Positions 8,368 to 15,459 of a stretch of DNA of 47,928 nt are shown here, piece after piece. The position numbers and the translations under genes are program-made. Within the stretch, counting starts at the first letter, position 1. The number at the start of each line of letters is the position of its first letter. This DNA comes from Candidatus Taylorbacteria bacterium RIFCSPHIGHO2_01_FULL_46_22b (GTDB lineage Bacteria > Patescibacteriota > Minisyncoccia > Phycocordibacterales > DSPV01), in contig MHRF01000001.1 in NCBI GenBank assembly GCA_001820875.1, forward strand, positions 56,899-104,826, read 5' to 3'. The notes beneath the pieces are model-generated. The model had not been told where the DNA came from and did not search any database. It saw only the letters and a list, made by a program, of their open reading frames with translations.

Positions 8368-9909
8368 CTATCGATTGGTTACCACCATGTCGCCCTCGGC
8401 GAGTCCCGAAAGAACCTCGATTTGTCCATCTGAACTCTTAAGACCGACCATAATAGTTTTTTCGATAAGAGAGCCGTCCTTGGCAGGAACACGAACAATT
8501 TTGCTACCATCTACATCAGACACTGCACGTATAGGAATCATGAGAACATTTTCCTTTTTTGCAGAAAGCACATCAATATTTGCGGTCATGCCTGAACGAA
8601 TCCGGTCATCTTTCCCAAGAAAACTGAAAGTTACTTTATATGTTGCGACATTATCAATAAGAGTTTCTGCTGGATCAATGCGATCAACAAGTGCATCAAA
8701 TGCCGTGTCGTTTCCATACGCATCGAGAGTCACCGTAGCGCTCTGCCCCGCAGAAAGTTTAGCAATGTCAGCTTCGGGTACATTTGCTTCAATTTGGAAA
8801 CCCCTATCTCCAATTATTGAAACCAAGACTGAATTTGCAGAAACCACTTCCCCAATCTTACCGTCCTGCCGAGTCACTACTCCGGCAAATGGAGCGTGAA
8901 TAGAAGAAACATATATTTTGTGCCTCATGCTATCCACATTTGCCTGATCCCCTGCAACCTTGGCGGCAGCTGCATCTATTTCTTCGGGCGCCGAACCTGC
9001 TTCTGCCACTTTAAGATTTTTCTCCGCGATGGTTCGATTGGAAACCGCTGTATTGTAACTATCCAAACCACTTATCACATTGGTAAGCGCCGTATTTACC
9101 GCTGATCGGGCAGTAGAAACGTTGGCGCGGTAAGCAGTGATTGTTGTTTGAGAAAGCGGTTGTGTCGGCGTAAGTGAGTTGACTATAAGCGCAAGTGTAT
9201 CAAAAAAGGCGCTCACAGTGTTTAGATAGGTGCGAGCGGTCTGCGCAAACAAAAGAGTGTCGCTTCCCGAGTTCAGAGACGAAAGCGATGTATTCCATGT
9301 GTTTAAAATCTTTTCTACATCAACCCGTGCAGCATTCACTTTGGTTCGAAGTTGATCGTCATTGACAGTAATATTGATTGCTGGAAATGAAGAGCGGGCG
9401 TTGTCAAAAAATTGATCGCCGTAGTTGTGCACCGCGTCATCAGTTTTCGTGTACGCATCCTGTATCTTATTGGTAAGATCCGATCTCGCATCCAATACCG
9501 CTGTGTCAGCGGCCAACGCTTTTGATTGCAATACCGCGAGATCCGCTGGGCGCGTACCTCGCTGTAACTGTGCCAACACTGCCTGATCAGCAAGAAGAGT
9601 CGCCTCGGCTTGGCGCAAGCTATAAACATCCGATGATGCATCGAGGCTTAAAAGCGTCTGGCCTGAAAAAACATGGTCGCCTGCGCGCACTGGAACTGCT
9701 GCAATTCTCCCTCCATTTTCAAATGAAAGTTCAACGTGATCAACTGCTTTGACACTCCCTGTAATACTTACCTCCTGTATCAAAGTGCCCGCCTTTGCTT
9801 CCACCAAATCATACTGCGGAGCTGAACGATGAAATACGGCATACAAAATAATCACCAACACAATAGCTGCGGGTATATAAAATAATTTTCTACGAATGAT
9901 TTTTTTCAT
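8368..9909 (-). CDS. HlyD/RND-type periplasmic adaptor protein
   Basis: 513 residues. A single N-terminal anchor (LFYIPAAIVLVIILYAVF) is followed by a lipoyl-like half (GSVKAVDHVELSFENGGRIAAV, PVRAGDHVFSGQTL), a very long alpha-helical hairpin of about 250 residues, the second lipoyl half (IHAPFAGVVTRQDGKIGEVV) and beta-barrel and membrane-proximal domains. It is the adaptor expected next to MacB-type pairs. The helical hairpin is longer than in MacA-like adaptors, perhaps to span a thick wall or S-layer in a cell with no outer membrane; that last point is inference. Confidence 0.9.
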   Translation of the reverse strand: MKKIIRRKLFYIPAAIVLVIILYAVFHRSAPQYDLVEAKAGTLIQEVSITGSVKAVDHVELSFENGGRIAAVPVRAGDHVFSGQTLLSLDASSDVYSLRQAEATLLADQAVLAQLQRGTRPADLAVLQSKALAADTAVLDARSDLTNKIQDAYTKTDDAVHNYGDQFFDNARSSFPAINITVNDDQLRTKVNAARVDVEKILNTWNTSLSSLNSGSDTLLFAQTARTYLNTVSAFFDTLALIVNSLTPTQPLSQTTITAYRANVSTARSAVNTALTNVISGLDSYNTAVSNRTIAEKNLKVAEAGSAPEEIDAAAAKVAGDQANVDSMRHKIYVSSIHAPFAGVVTRQDGKIGEVVSANSVLVSIIGDRGFQIEANVPEADIAKLSAGQSATVTLDAYGNDTAFDALVDRIDPAETLIDNVATYKVTFSFLGKDDRIRSGMTANIDVLSAKKENVLMIPIRAVSDVDGSKIVRVPAKDGSLIEKTIMVGLKSSDGQIEVLSGLAEGDMVVTNR

Positions 9910-9932
9910 ACAATAGTTCTTAAATTACTGCA

Positions 9933-11093
9933 TTACCGAGATAACAGGAAATGCCGATACCCCATAAAAGAAAGTGCTCCAAGTGCGGCGAGGAAGAACC
10001 CAAACCAGATGAGCAGTCCGACATACGGGACAAGACCAATAATACTCAAGCCCAGTACACCAAGCACGGCACTCCACCAAGAAACTACCGGCCCCATGGG
10101 TTTGCGAAAAACTTTCTGTTGGACGATAGAGGCGAACAGTACGCCGGCATACACTTGCGCAATTAATATCAAAAGTCCCCACACGGCCATCATGATGGCA
10201 GAAATAAGTCCTCCAAAAATCGTAATCAAAATAATGATGCTCGCAAATGGAACCACAATCAGCACCACAAATCCAACCAACACCATTTTCCAAAAACCAG
10301 CTAAAGAATTATTGACGAGACTGACAGAAACCCTTCTGAAAACTAACACAAAGAGTAGCGCCGCAGTCATCAACAACAATATTCTGATTACAAACGCAAC
10401 ACCAAACAGTCCTGCAAAAAATCCGTGCACATCGCGAGCGGATAAGAGCGGCGCGGAATATTCAAAATGAGTTTCTCCGGTAATAACCGCCTGTGAATCA
10501 ATGAGAGCTTCTTGGGAAGACTGGTAAGTTATATCACCGTCAATAACAGCATTCGGGCCAATGCGCACTTGTCCAGCAGCATATACGTGTACATTTCCAG
10601 ATATATGCCCATCAATAAATACATCCCCTCCAGCTAAATAGGCGCTCTTCCCGACACTACCAAGTAAAGAAACTTGTCCGCCAGCAATGAGCGCATCTCC
10701 TAAAATTTTCACTGTCGGCAATACCGATATGTCTCCGCCAATTAGGAGCGTGTCTCCTGAAACTGAACTTGTAAGTGTTAACTTACCGCCAACCGCCCGT
10801 ATATTTTCTGAAACAGGTCCCAATACTTCAACGGTTCCACCTGCCACAAACAACGTTCCTGAAATTGGTCCCGAAAAAGTAGCTGCCCCTGCAGCAACAG
10901 TAACATCGCCGTCAACTGGCGCAGATACAATAGCAGTTCCAACTGCCATATAGACATTCGGATTGACTATTTCCCCTAATGGAAGTGCTGCTTCCTCTCC
11001 TACCCGTACAGTTGCAGCAGATACTGAAAATGCAAACGACAGAGAAACAAACACTGCCAATACTATGGCGCGGCGTGCAAATACTGAAATCAT
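9933..11093 (-). CDS. Bactofilin-like beta-helix protein with C-terminal membrane domain
   Basis: 386 residues from the ATG at 11093, which opens a clear signal peptide (ISVFARRAIVLAVFVSLSFAFSVSAA). Residues about 45-215 are a repetitive beta-solenoid of the polymer-forming (bactofilin) type, with short strands such as SGPISGTLFVAGGTVEVLG and DVFIDGHISGNVHVYAAG. The C-terminal 150 residues hold about four hydrophobic helices. An exported solenoid joined to a membrane domain is common in Gram-positive-like genomes. It lies 23 bp upstream of the adaptor gene on the same strand and probably belongs to that operon. Function is unknown. Confidence 0.75.
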   Translation of the reverse strand: MISVFARRAIVLAVFVSLSFAFSVSAATVRVGEEAALPLGEIVNPNVYMAVGTAIVSAPVDGDVTVAAGAATFSGPISGTLFVAGGTVEVLGPVSENIRAVGGKLTLTSSVSGDTLLIGGDISVLPTVKILGDALIAGGQVSLLGSVGKSAYLAGGDVFIDGHISGNVHVYAAGQVRIGPNAVIDGDITYQSSQEALIDSQAVITGETHFEYSAPLLSARDVHGFFAGLFGVAFVIRILLLMTAALLFVLVFRRVSVSLVNNSLAGFWKMVLVGFVVLIVVPFASIIILITIFGGLISAIMMAVWGLLILIAQVYAGVLFASIVQQKVFRKPMGPVVSWWSAVLGVLGLSIIGLVPYVGLLIWFGFFLAALGALSFMGYRHFLLSR

Positions 11094-11171
11094 GGACACA
11101 GTATAACAAAATAAAATCGACTCGTCCTGTCTATACAAAAGTGAAGAAAAAACTGAAATAAGCTGTCGAAA

Positions 11172-11624
11172 CTACATTTCCGCGGGACTACGAGAAATCT
11201 GCAGATACCCGAGAGTTGAAACAATAAACACGAGACTAGAGGTAAGCACAGAAAACATGCAGTAGATACAGGCCGCATGGAGCACAAATAATTGTACGTA
11301 CAAAAGCCACATCGAGAACAGAAACGCGGGGATTGCAGCAAAGAAAATCAGCTTCAGAGCTTGGTTGTTTCTCCGATCAAGAAAGATAAGTGTGAGCAAA
11401 AAAACCGCGAAATAAAAGAGAAGTCCGAGCAATGCGATTGGTATCGGGCCGATAGTTGAGTAGCTACTCGAGGTCACTGTATCGCATCCAGAAAATAGAA
11501 CGCAGGGGGGAATCTCTCCTTTGAAATGCTTAACCGTCAAGTATGCGGTATCGGCAAATCCAAACAAGCTAACCAAAAGCAGCGCCCACGGTCCCCAGCT
11601 AGTTACTTTTCGCAATAATTTCAT
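11172..11624 (-). CDS. Vitamin K epoxide reductase (VKOR) family protein
   Basis: About 150 residues with four to five membrane helices. VKOR homologues reoxidise DsbA-type thiol oxidases by passing electrons to quinone. The CIYC motif in HAACIYCMF is the active-site CxxC, and the loop pair PPCVLFSGC is the second conserved cysteine pair. The conserved serine/threonine-rich stretch SGCDTVTSSSYSTIGPIPIALLG is also typical. Starts at 11648 or 11624 are possible; both overlap the end of the DsbA gene, which points to translational coupling. I prefer 11624 (MKLLRKVTSWG). Confidence 0.9.
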   Translation of the reverse strand: MKLLRKVTSWGPWALLLVSLFGFADTAYLTVKHFKGEIPPCVLFSGCDTVTSSSYSTIGPIPIALLGLLFYFAVFLLTLIFLDRRNNQALKLIFFAAIPAFLFSMWLLYVQLFVLHAACIYCMFSVLTSSLVFIVSTLGYLQISRSPAEM

Positions 11625-12282
11625 CAATCTGTTGTTTAAACGACGCAAGTCCGGTAGGATTCTGCAACTTATACCCGTTCATAAAGAATGTCGGGGTGGC
11701 GTTCACTTCGGCAGCAACACCCCCGCGATACTGTTCCATTACCTTGTCCGCAACTTCAGCTTTCTCTATGTCAGAGCTAAATTGAGTCGCATTTAGACCA
11801 AGGCGGGCTGCGTACACTGCAAATAATTTCTTAGCGGCAGATTCATCGGCAGCTGCTACCCATTCCGTTTGGTTCTCAAACAAAATTCGATACATCTCCC
11901 AAAACTTCCCTTGCATTCCCGCGGCTTCTGATGCCGCAGACGCGCTGGGCGCATACGGATGTTGAGCAAGAGGAAAATGTCGATACACAAATTTAATCTC
12001 TCCTGAATACTCTTTGACTACTTGTTCAACAAGCGGGAAATAGCTTGCACATGCAGGACACTGAAAATCGCTGTATTCAATAAGTACATTGGTCGAAGTT
12101 GCAGAACCAATAACCCAATCGCTTTCTGAAACAGGCGGAAGCGAAGCAACAGGCTTAGATTCAGGTGCTTCCCCTGGCTTTGCACCCGCAAGCAAAAAAG
12201 CTCCGATTATCACAGCAGTTAAGACCAGAGCCCCTCCCACCCAAAGACCTATGCGTTTCCCTGATAGTTGGTTTGCATCCAT
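11599..12282 (-). CDS. DsbA-family thiol:disulfide oxidoreductase, membrane anchored
   Basis: 227 residues. N-terminal anchor (GLWVGGALVLTAVIIGAFLLAG), a short linker, then a thioredoxin fold with the active site CPAC in EYSDFQCPACASYFP and the cis-proline loop ATPTFFMNG. It introduces disulfides into exported proteins and is recharged by the VKOR protein whose start overlaps its 3' end. Many exported proteins in this window carry paired cysteines (TasA-like proteins, the SIMPL protein, the HYR-containing giant), so substrates are at hand. The gene ends with TAG. Confidence 0.93.
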   Translation of the reverse strand: MDANQLSGKRIGLWVGGALVLTAVIIGAFLLAGAKPGEAPESKPVASLPPVSESDWVIGSATSTNVLIEYSDFQCPACASYFPLVEQVVKEYSGEIKFVYRHFPLAQHPYAPSASAASEAAGMQGKFWEMYRILFENQTEWVAAADESAAKKLFAVYAARLGLNATQFSSDIEKAEVADKVMEQYRGGVAAEVNATPTFFMNGYKLQNPTGLASFKQQIDEIIAKSN

Positions 12283-12364
12283 ATATCCTATAGTTAAAAG
12301 TTAACACGGCCAGTATAACACAGAGGGATTAGAGAATCAGCTTCACATATCTGAAAGAGTAGCG

Positions 12365-13354
12365 TCAGACATCCCCCACCTTTTGCAATAAAAACTGCTG
12401 AAGACGGTAGGTCTTAGCGTGACTACAAAGGCCGAGGTATGAGGGAAGGTTTTGTTTGCTCACCTGCGCAAACATTCTATGTTTTGTTCGTGTACGCACA
12501 ACCGTTCGATGTGGCAAAACCACATAACCCAAGAAATCAACGCCACTCTTAATTTTCCGGAAAATAACTTTTCGGTCATGCAACTCAAGATGGAGACGCT
12601 CTCGCACATCTCTTACGATATATCGTAAGAGAACGTCTAATTGTTTCCTATCGGTAGAAAGTAAGACAAAATCATCGCAATAGCGAATGTAATATGCAAC
12701 TTTGAGTTCGTGCTTAATAAATTGATCAAGCTCGTTCAAGTAGACATTTGTGAATAATTGACTCGTAACATTGCCGAGAGGTAATCCTTTTCCAAACTCT
12801 GTTTCAAACGAATCAATGATTTTATATATTAAACTGAGCAATCGTCCATCAGTGATCCTCCGCCGTATTAAACTTTTTAGGACACTGTGATCAATTGAAT
12901 CAAAAAATTTCCGGATATCGCACTTAAGCGCGAATCCTAGCTTTCGATGATTTAAAGTTACCTTTCGGGAAAATTCCTCAAGTCTCTTTACTGCTTTATG
13001 TGTCCCGCCATTTATCCTAGAGGAATACGAATCAAAAATGAAAGTCGGGTCAAAAATTTTATACAATTTTCTATACACGGCTTGAAACAACACTCGGTCG
13101 CGAACGCTGGCTTTGTGAATTACCCGTGGCTTCGGGTCATTGATTCGAAACGCAACATATGGGTCAGGCTTCCATGACTGATGGGCGAGTTCATGATTCA
13201 GTTGAAATAAATTATCTTCTAGAGTAAGCTCAAATCTCAAAACATCAGCTTTCTTATGCTTCCCTTTCCGAAATTCTTTCCACGCCAACAATAAATTATC
13301 AATCGAAATTACATCATTAAAATTCAAACCATGACGACCCCCCCCCAACGACAT
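12365..13354 (-). CDS. Diversity-generating retroelement reverse transcriptase
   Basis: About 329 residues from the ATG at 13354 (an open frame continues upstream to 13432). The fingers and palm carry the expected blocks: KPRVIHKASVRDRVLFQAVY, CDIRKFFDSIDH with the first catalytic aspartate, the DGR-type motif GLPLGNVTSQLF in place of the retroviral LPQG or retron motifs, the catalytic YCDD in YIRYCDDFVLL, and GVDFLGYVV. It copies the TR RNA with errors at adenines and directs the cDNA into the VR. No maturase or endonuclease domain follows, unlike group II introns. The TR, VR and Avd gene within 1.5 kb support the assignment. A palindromic operator-like site lies inside the gene (12609-12632). 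Confidence 0.94.
   Translation of the reverse strand: MSLGGGRHGLNFNDVISIDNLLLAWKEFRKGKHKKADVLRFELTLEDNLFQLNHELAHQSWKPDPYVAFRINDPKPRVIHKASVRDRVLFQAVYRKLYKIFDPTFIFDSYSSRINGGTHKAVKRLEEFSRKVTLNHRKLGFALKCDIRKFFDSIDHSVLKSLIRRRITDGRLLSLIYKIIDSFETEFGKGLPLGNVTSQLFTNVYLNELDQFIKHELKVAYYIRYCDDFVLLSTDRKQLDVLLRYIVRDVRERLHLELHDRKVIFRKIKSGVDFLGYVVLPHRTVVRTRTKHRMFAQVSKQNLPSYLGLCSHAKTYRLQQFLLQKVGDV
12609..12632. promoter_or_regulatory. Palindromic operator-like site inside the RT gene
   Basis: A perfect 24-bp palindrome with core CTTACGATATATCGTAAG (12612-12629), in coding sequence for RYIVRD. The same 18-bp core occurs at 15008-15025 and 15466-15483, flanking the TrpR-like gene, and I found it nowhere else in the window. 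It could be a regulator-binding roadblock or a control point for the RT gene. Confidence 0.6.
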
Positions 13355-13355
13355 T

Positions 13356-13697
13356 TTGCCGATTATCCATTGCATTAGCATACTATATAAAGAACTGTAT
13401 GCTACCGCAGACAAATTTCCGAAACAGCACAAGCTCGGTATTCATGCTGAAATATTGCGTCAATCTCTAAAAATCCTATCGCTCGCCGTTGAGGCGGCCT
13501 TCAAATCAAAATTTTTAAAACTGCCTATATTGGAGAAACTGCGAATAGAAATTGAGATATTAAAACATCTTGTCCGCACTGAAAACGAATTGAAAATTAT
13601 AGACACCAAAATCTATCTCCGCCTATCCGAACAGCTCGTTGAGATTTCCAAAATGACGAGCGGGTGGCTAAAATTCATAACGCAAAAAGGAGTTTGA
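13356..13697 (+). CDS. avd: DGR accessory variability protein (Avd, four-helix bundle)
   Basis: 113 residues from a TTG start. All-helical and strongly patterned: LYKELYATADKFPKQHKLGI, a long second helix ending AAFKSK, the third helix LEKLRIEIEILKHLVRTENEL, and the closing LSEQLVEISKMTSGWLKF, which matches the Avd/bAvd C-terminal signature ending in GGW or GW. Avd forms a positively charged pentameric barrel that binds the RT and is needed for mutagenic retrohoming. It is divergent from the RT: the first bases of the two genes are 2 bp apart, an unusual arrangement, since Avd is usually codirectional with RT. The start codon is uncertain. Confidence 0.85.
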   Translation: MPIIHCISILYKELYATADKFPKQHKLGIHAEILRQSLKILSLAVEAAFKSKFLKLPILEKLRIEIEILKHLVRTENELKIIDTKIYLRLSEQLVEISKMTSGWLKFITQKGV

Positions 13698-13711
13698 AGC
13701 TCCTTTTTGCG
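13681..13711. terminator. Perfect 12-bp hairpin between avd and TR
   Basis: Arms CGCAAAAAGGAG (13681-13692) and CTCCTTTTTGCG (13700-13711) with a 7-nt loop. It begins inside the last codons of avd and ends 1 bp before the TR. As RNA in either direction it forms a strong stem with an internal U-run, so it may end avd transcription. It also lies exactly at the 3' end of the TR in TR sense, so it could instead structure the template RNA. Confidence 0.65.
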
Positions 13712-13712
13712 A

Positions 13713-13835
13713 GAAACTTCACGAGAACGAAGGTTCGGATTCGCATTCTGCAGATTGTACCTGTTCACGTAGAACTTCTCATTGTCTGGATTCCAGTTGA
13801 CCTTCACCGCATCGCCGTCAACATCAATCGAACCT
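13713..13835 (-). repeat. DGR template repeat (TR)
   Basis: 123 bp aligned without gaps to 14071-14193 (constant offset 358). There are 18 differences; 17 are at plus-strand T, that is at adenines of the minus (template-sense) strand, and one (13771, A to C) is not. In TR sense the changes are 13 A-to-G, 2 A-to-T and 2 A-to-C, affecting 17 of 34 template adenines. The stretch 13720-13734, near the 3' end in TR sense, is identical in both copies and is the likely IMH-like anchor. The template is readable in the same frame as the VR and is rich in AAC and AAT codons, as expected for a DGR template. Confidence 0.95.
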
Positions 13836-13837
13836 TG

Positions 13838-13928
13838 TTGCCCGCGTCCGTCCACATCTCCGAGAATCTTTTGCAAAACTCTCTGTGTCCCACTCAGGGT
13901 ACTTTGATCATAGTATAGACGCGGGCAA
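13838..13928 (-). promoter_or_regulatory. Structured leader of the TR transcript
   Basis: An 11-bp perfect inverted repeat, TTGCCCGCGTC (13838-13848) and GACGCGGGCAA (13918-13928), brackets 69 bp directly upstream of the TR in TR sense. A TATACT -10-like box on the minus strand (about 13917-13912) lies at its outer arm. I see no good -35. The repeat could fold the 5' part of the TR RNA, which in studied DGRs extends beyond the repeat and binds RT-Avd. Confidence 0.45.
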
Positions 13929-14012
13929 GCAGTTTCTTTGTTATTGGCAAATTGTTATCCCAATTGTCGGAACCAATTTCATAGCCGGATTAAATAGTAA
14001 CATAAAGAAAAT

Positions 14013-14036
14013 CCACGGCGAAAGCATTCGCCGTGG
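14013..14036 (-). terminator. 10-bp hairpin with 4-nt loop downstream of the VR
   Basis: Arms CCACGGCGAA and TTCGCCGTGG with a 4-nt loop, about 35 bp beyond the VR in the coding sense. On the minus strand it is followed by ATTTTCTTT, so it is a good terminator for the target gene. Its size and place also match the hairpin/cruciform that improves target recognition in the Bordetella phage DGR, though the loop does not match the tetraloop described there. The two roles cannot be separated from sequence. Confidence 0.65.
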
Positions 14037-14070
14037 GTGTGCTAAAGGGAACAAAGCCCAAGGTTAAAGG

Positions 14071-14193
14071 GAAACTGCACGAGAACGAAGGTCCGGATCC
14101 GCATACTGCAGATTGTACCTGTCCACGTCGAACTACTCACCGCCTGGACCCCAGCGGACCCTCACCGCACCGCCGCCAACATCAACCGAACCT
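14071..14193 (-). repeat. DGR variable repeat (VR)
   Basis: The diversified copy of the TR, forming the 3' end of the gene that starts at 14801. Compared with the TR it changes 15 codons, mostly N or D to G, D, R or Y. One change (plus-strand 14135, T to A relative to TR 13777) turns a template AAG lysine codon into TAG. Beyond the TAG the frame stays open for 22 codons, reading FDVDRYNLQYADPDLRSR and a few more, to a TAA at 14064-14066. Confidence 0.95.
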
Positions 14194-14801
14194 GTAAGTG
14201 TCGCGGTAGCTTCGGGGTCAATGTGCTTCTTGTGTTCAGTGTAATGCTGATCCTCGAACAAGAGAGCCTCAGTTGCCCGCATCATTTCAACGCGGTCGCG
14301 GAAGTTATCTTCCCACGAACGATTCTGAAGTTCCACATCTGCTTCCTGTCGCCCACCGTGAAGCAGAGCGTAGTGCCCAAGACGACGGCGATCATTCGGA
14401 ATCAGATGGTTGAGGGATTTGCTTTCGTCCCACTTCCAAACCTTGAATTTCGCCTCACTCTTCCATTTACTGAAAACATCTTCCGGTCCGGCGAAATATG
14501 ACGGCAGAACAAGAATGGTCTTCAGGTAGCCTTTCGGCCGTGGAACGTAGATGGAGCCGAACTCGTTGTCGCCGTAGGAAAGAAGCCAGCGTTCGCGATA
14601 GTATTTGAGTTGCGCCTCGATCTGTCGCGAGTACGCTTTTGCTGCATTCTCGAATGGGTCTTGGTGGGCGTTGCAACGCGACAATTCGTCGAGCGATAAC
14701 GCCTCCGATTCCATTTGAGCGATGGTGTCTCCGAGCAATCTAAGCGCCTTTTTTGTTTCGGCGGGAAGAGTGCTACCAGTAGTTAGAGCGGTTGTGCTCA
14801 T
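14133..14801 (-). CDS. DGR target protein, currently truncated in its variable region
   Basis: 222 residues as read to the TAG at 14133-14135; without that stop the frame would run to the TAA at 14064, giving 245 residues. The first 195 residues are soluble and mostly helical (a cluster of charged helices, MESEALSLDELSRCNAHQDPFENA, then FGSIYVPRPKGYLKTILVLPSYFAGPEDVF), with no signal peptide or membrane segment, and I do not recognise the fold. The C-terminal part, starting near LTGSVDVGGGAVRVRW, is the VR, whose pattern recalls the C-type-lectin-like ends of other DGR targets. An AAAGG Shine-Dalgarno lies 8 bp before the ATG. The truncation removes about 23 residues, including part of the variable surface. 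Confidence 0.85.
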   Translation of the reverse strand: MSTTALTTGSTLPAETKKALRLLGDTIAQMESEALSLDELSRCNAHQDPFENAAKAYSRQIEAQLKYYRERWLLSYGDNEFGSIYVPRPKGYLKTILVLPSYFAGPEDVFSKWKSEAKFKVWKWDESKSLNHLIPNDRRRLGHYALLHGGRQEADVELQNRSWEDNFRDRVEMMRATEALLFEDQHYTEHKKHIDPEATATLTGSVDVGGGAVRVRWGPGGE

Positions 14802-14882
14802 GGTACCAGCCTTTCTTTGTTTTAGTTTTTACCAATGAACAGTCGAAATCAAGCCCGAAAGCTCAACTTTCTGTCCAGTAGC

Positions 14883-14911
14883 ACTTTACCATAATTGATA
14901 GGGTTTGTAAA
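14883..14911 (-). promoter_or_regulatory. Candidate promoter of the DGR target gene
   Basis: TTTACA (14911-14906) and TAAAGT (14888-14883) on the minus strand, separated by exactly 17 bp, about 80 bp upstream of the target ATG. There is no copy of the 15.0-kb palindrome in this interval, so direct control of this promoter by the neighbouring regulator is not supported. Confidence 0.4.
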
Positions 14912-15000
14912 GAATATCAGTTATTTAAACCTTCCATTCAAAATAATGTTCTTGTATTCTTCCCTTCGCATCGTAAAAACATCTGCCAAAACCAGTAGTT

Positions 15001-15032
15001 TCCATATCTTACGATATATCGTAAGATATGGA
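15001..15032. promoter_or_regulatory. 32-bp perfect palindrome overlapping the start of the TrpR-like gene
   Basis: The core CTTACGATATATCGTAAG (15008-15025) extends to a perfect 32-bp palindrome that includes the ATG at 15028. A protein bound here would block transcription or initiation of the gene, so autorepression by the encoded TrpR-like protein is the natural reading. There is no T-run, so it is not a terminator. Confidence 0.7.
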
Positions 15033-15420
15033 TATGCCGCATATATCAAAACGACTACTTGAACAGAAAAAATTTCTTGATATCCACAAAGAACTCTTCA
15101 AGGTTATTACGCAACTTTCTCGTTCTGGAAAGACTAGCGTTGCGCTGGGCACACTCCTCACCAAAACCGAAAAATTAATGATTGCGAAACGATTAGCAAT
15201 CATCTGCATGCTCGACCAAAAAGAATCAACGTATGCTATCGAACAAGTGTTAAAAGTAAGTCCTTCGACAGTTGCTAGAATATTCCTTCAATACGAACGG
15301 GGTATTTATTCAGAACTGCTCAGAGAAATCCGAAAACAAAAGAGCTTTTGGATACAACTCGAGAAGATCATTCCCCCACGAGTCGGTAGAAATCGTTTTA
15401 AAAATTTCCTACAATTCTAA
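15028..15420 (+). CDS. TrpR-like (YerC/YecD-type) helix-turn-helix regulator
   Basis: 130 residues, all helical. The segment LLTKTEKLMIAKRLAIICMLDQKESTYAIEQVLKVSPSTVARIFLQYERG has the TrpR-superfamily order of helices, with a predicted helix-turn-helix in YAIEQVLKVSPSTVARI. TrpR family proteins bind palindromic operators as dimers. The gene is bracketed by two copies of an 18-bp palindromic core, and a third copy lies in the DGR reverse transcriptase gene 2.4 kb away. Ligand residues for tryptophan cannot be confirmed. A link to the DGR is inferred from the shared site and proximity only. An ATG at 15034 (MPHISKR) is an alternative start. Confidence 0.8.
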   Translation: MDMPHISKRLLEQKKFLDIHKELFKVITQLSRSGKTSVALGTLLTKTEKLMIAKRLAIICMLDQKESTYAIEQVLKVSPSTVARIFLQYERGIYSELLREIRKQKSFWIQLEKIIPPRVGRNRFKNFLQF

Positions 15421-15459
15421 GCTAACTACATCGTAACAACCTAACTGAAAGATCCCGCT

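Noticed and set aside
8213-8899. 228-residue plus-strand frame
   Set aside because: Shadow of the ATPase and adaptor genes; serine- and arginine-rich composition typical of antisense frames.
12365-13432. RT as a group II intron or retron enzyme
   Set aside because: No maturase or endonuclease domain and no intron or msr/msd-like sequence; motif GLPLGNVTSQ and the TR/VR pair are DGR-specific.
13613-13876. 87-residue minus-strand frame running through the template repeat
   Set aside because: It is open because TR mirrors the coding VR. Outside TR it runs antisense through avd, and it has no good ribosome-binding site.
14064-14135. TAG reassigned as a sense codon, so the target gene would be intact
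   Set aside because: TAG ends the SIMPL gene (4531) and the DsbA gene (11599) at natural protein ends, and the TAG is explained by one adenine-to-T change from the template.
12365-15420. Prophage carrying the DGR
   Set aside because: No capsid, tail, terminase, portal or integrase gene was found around it.
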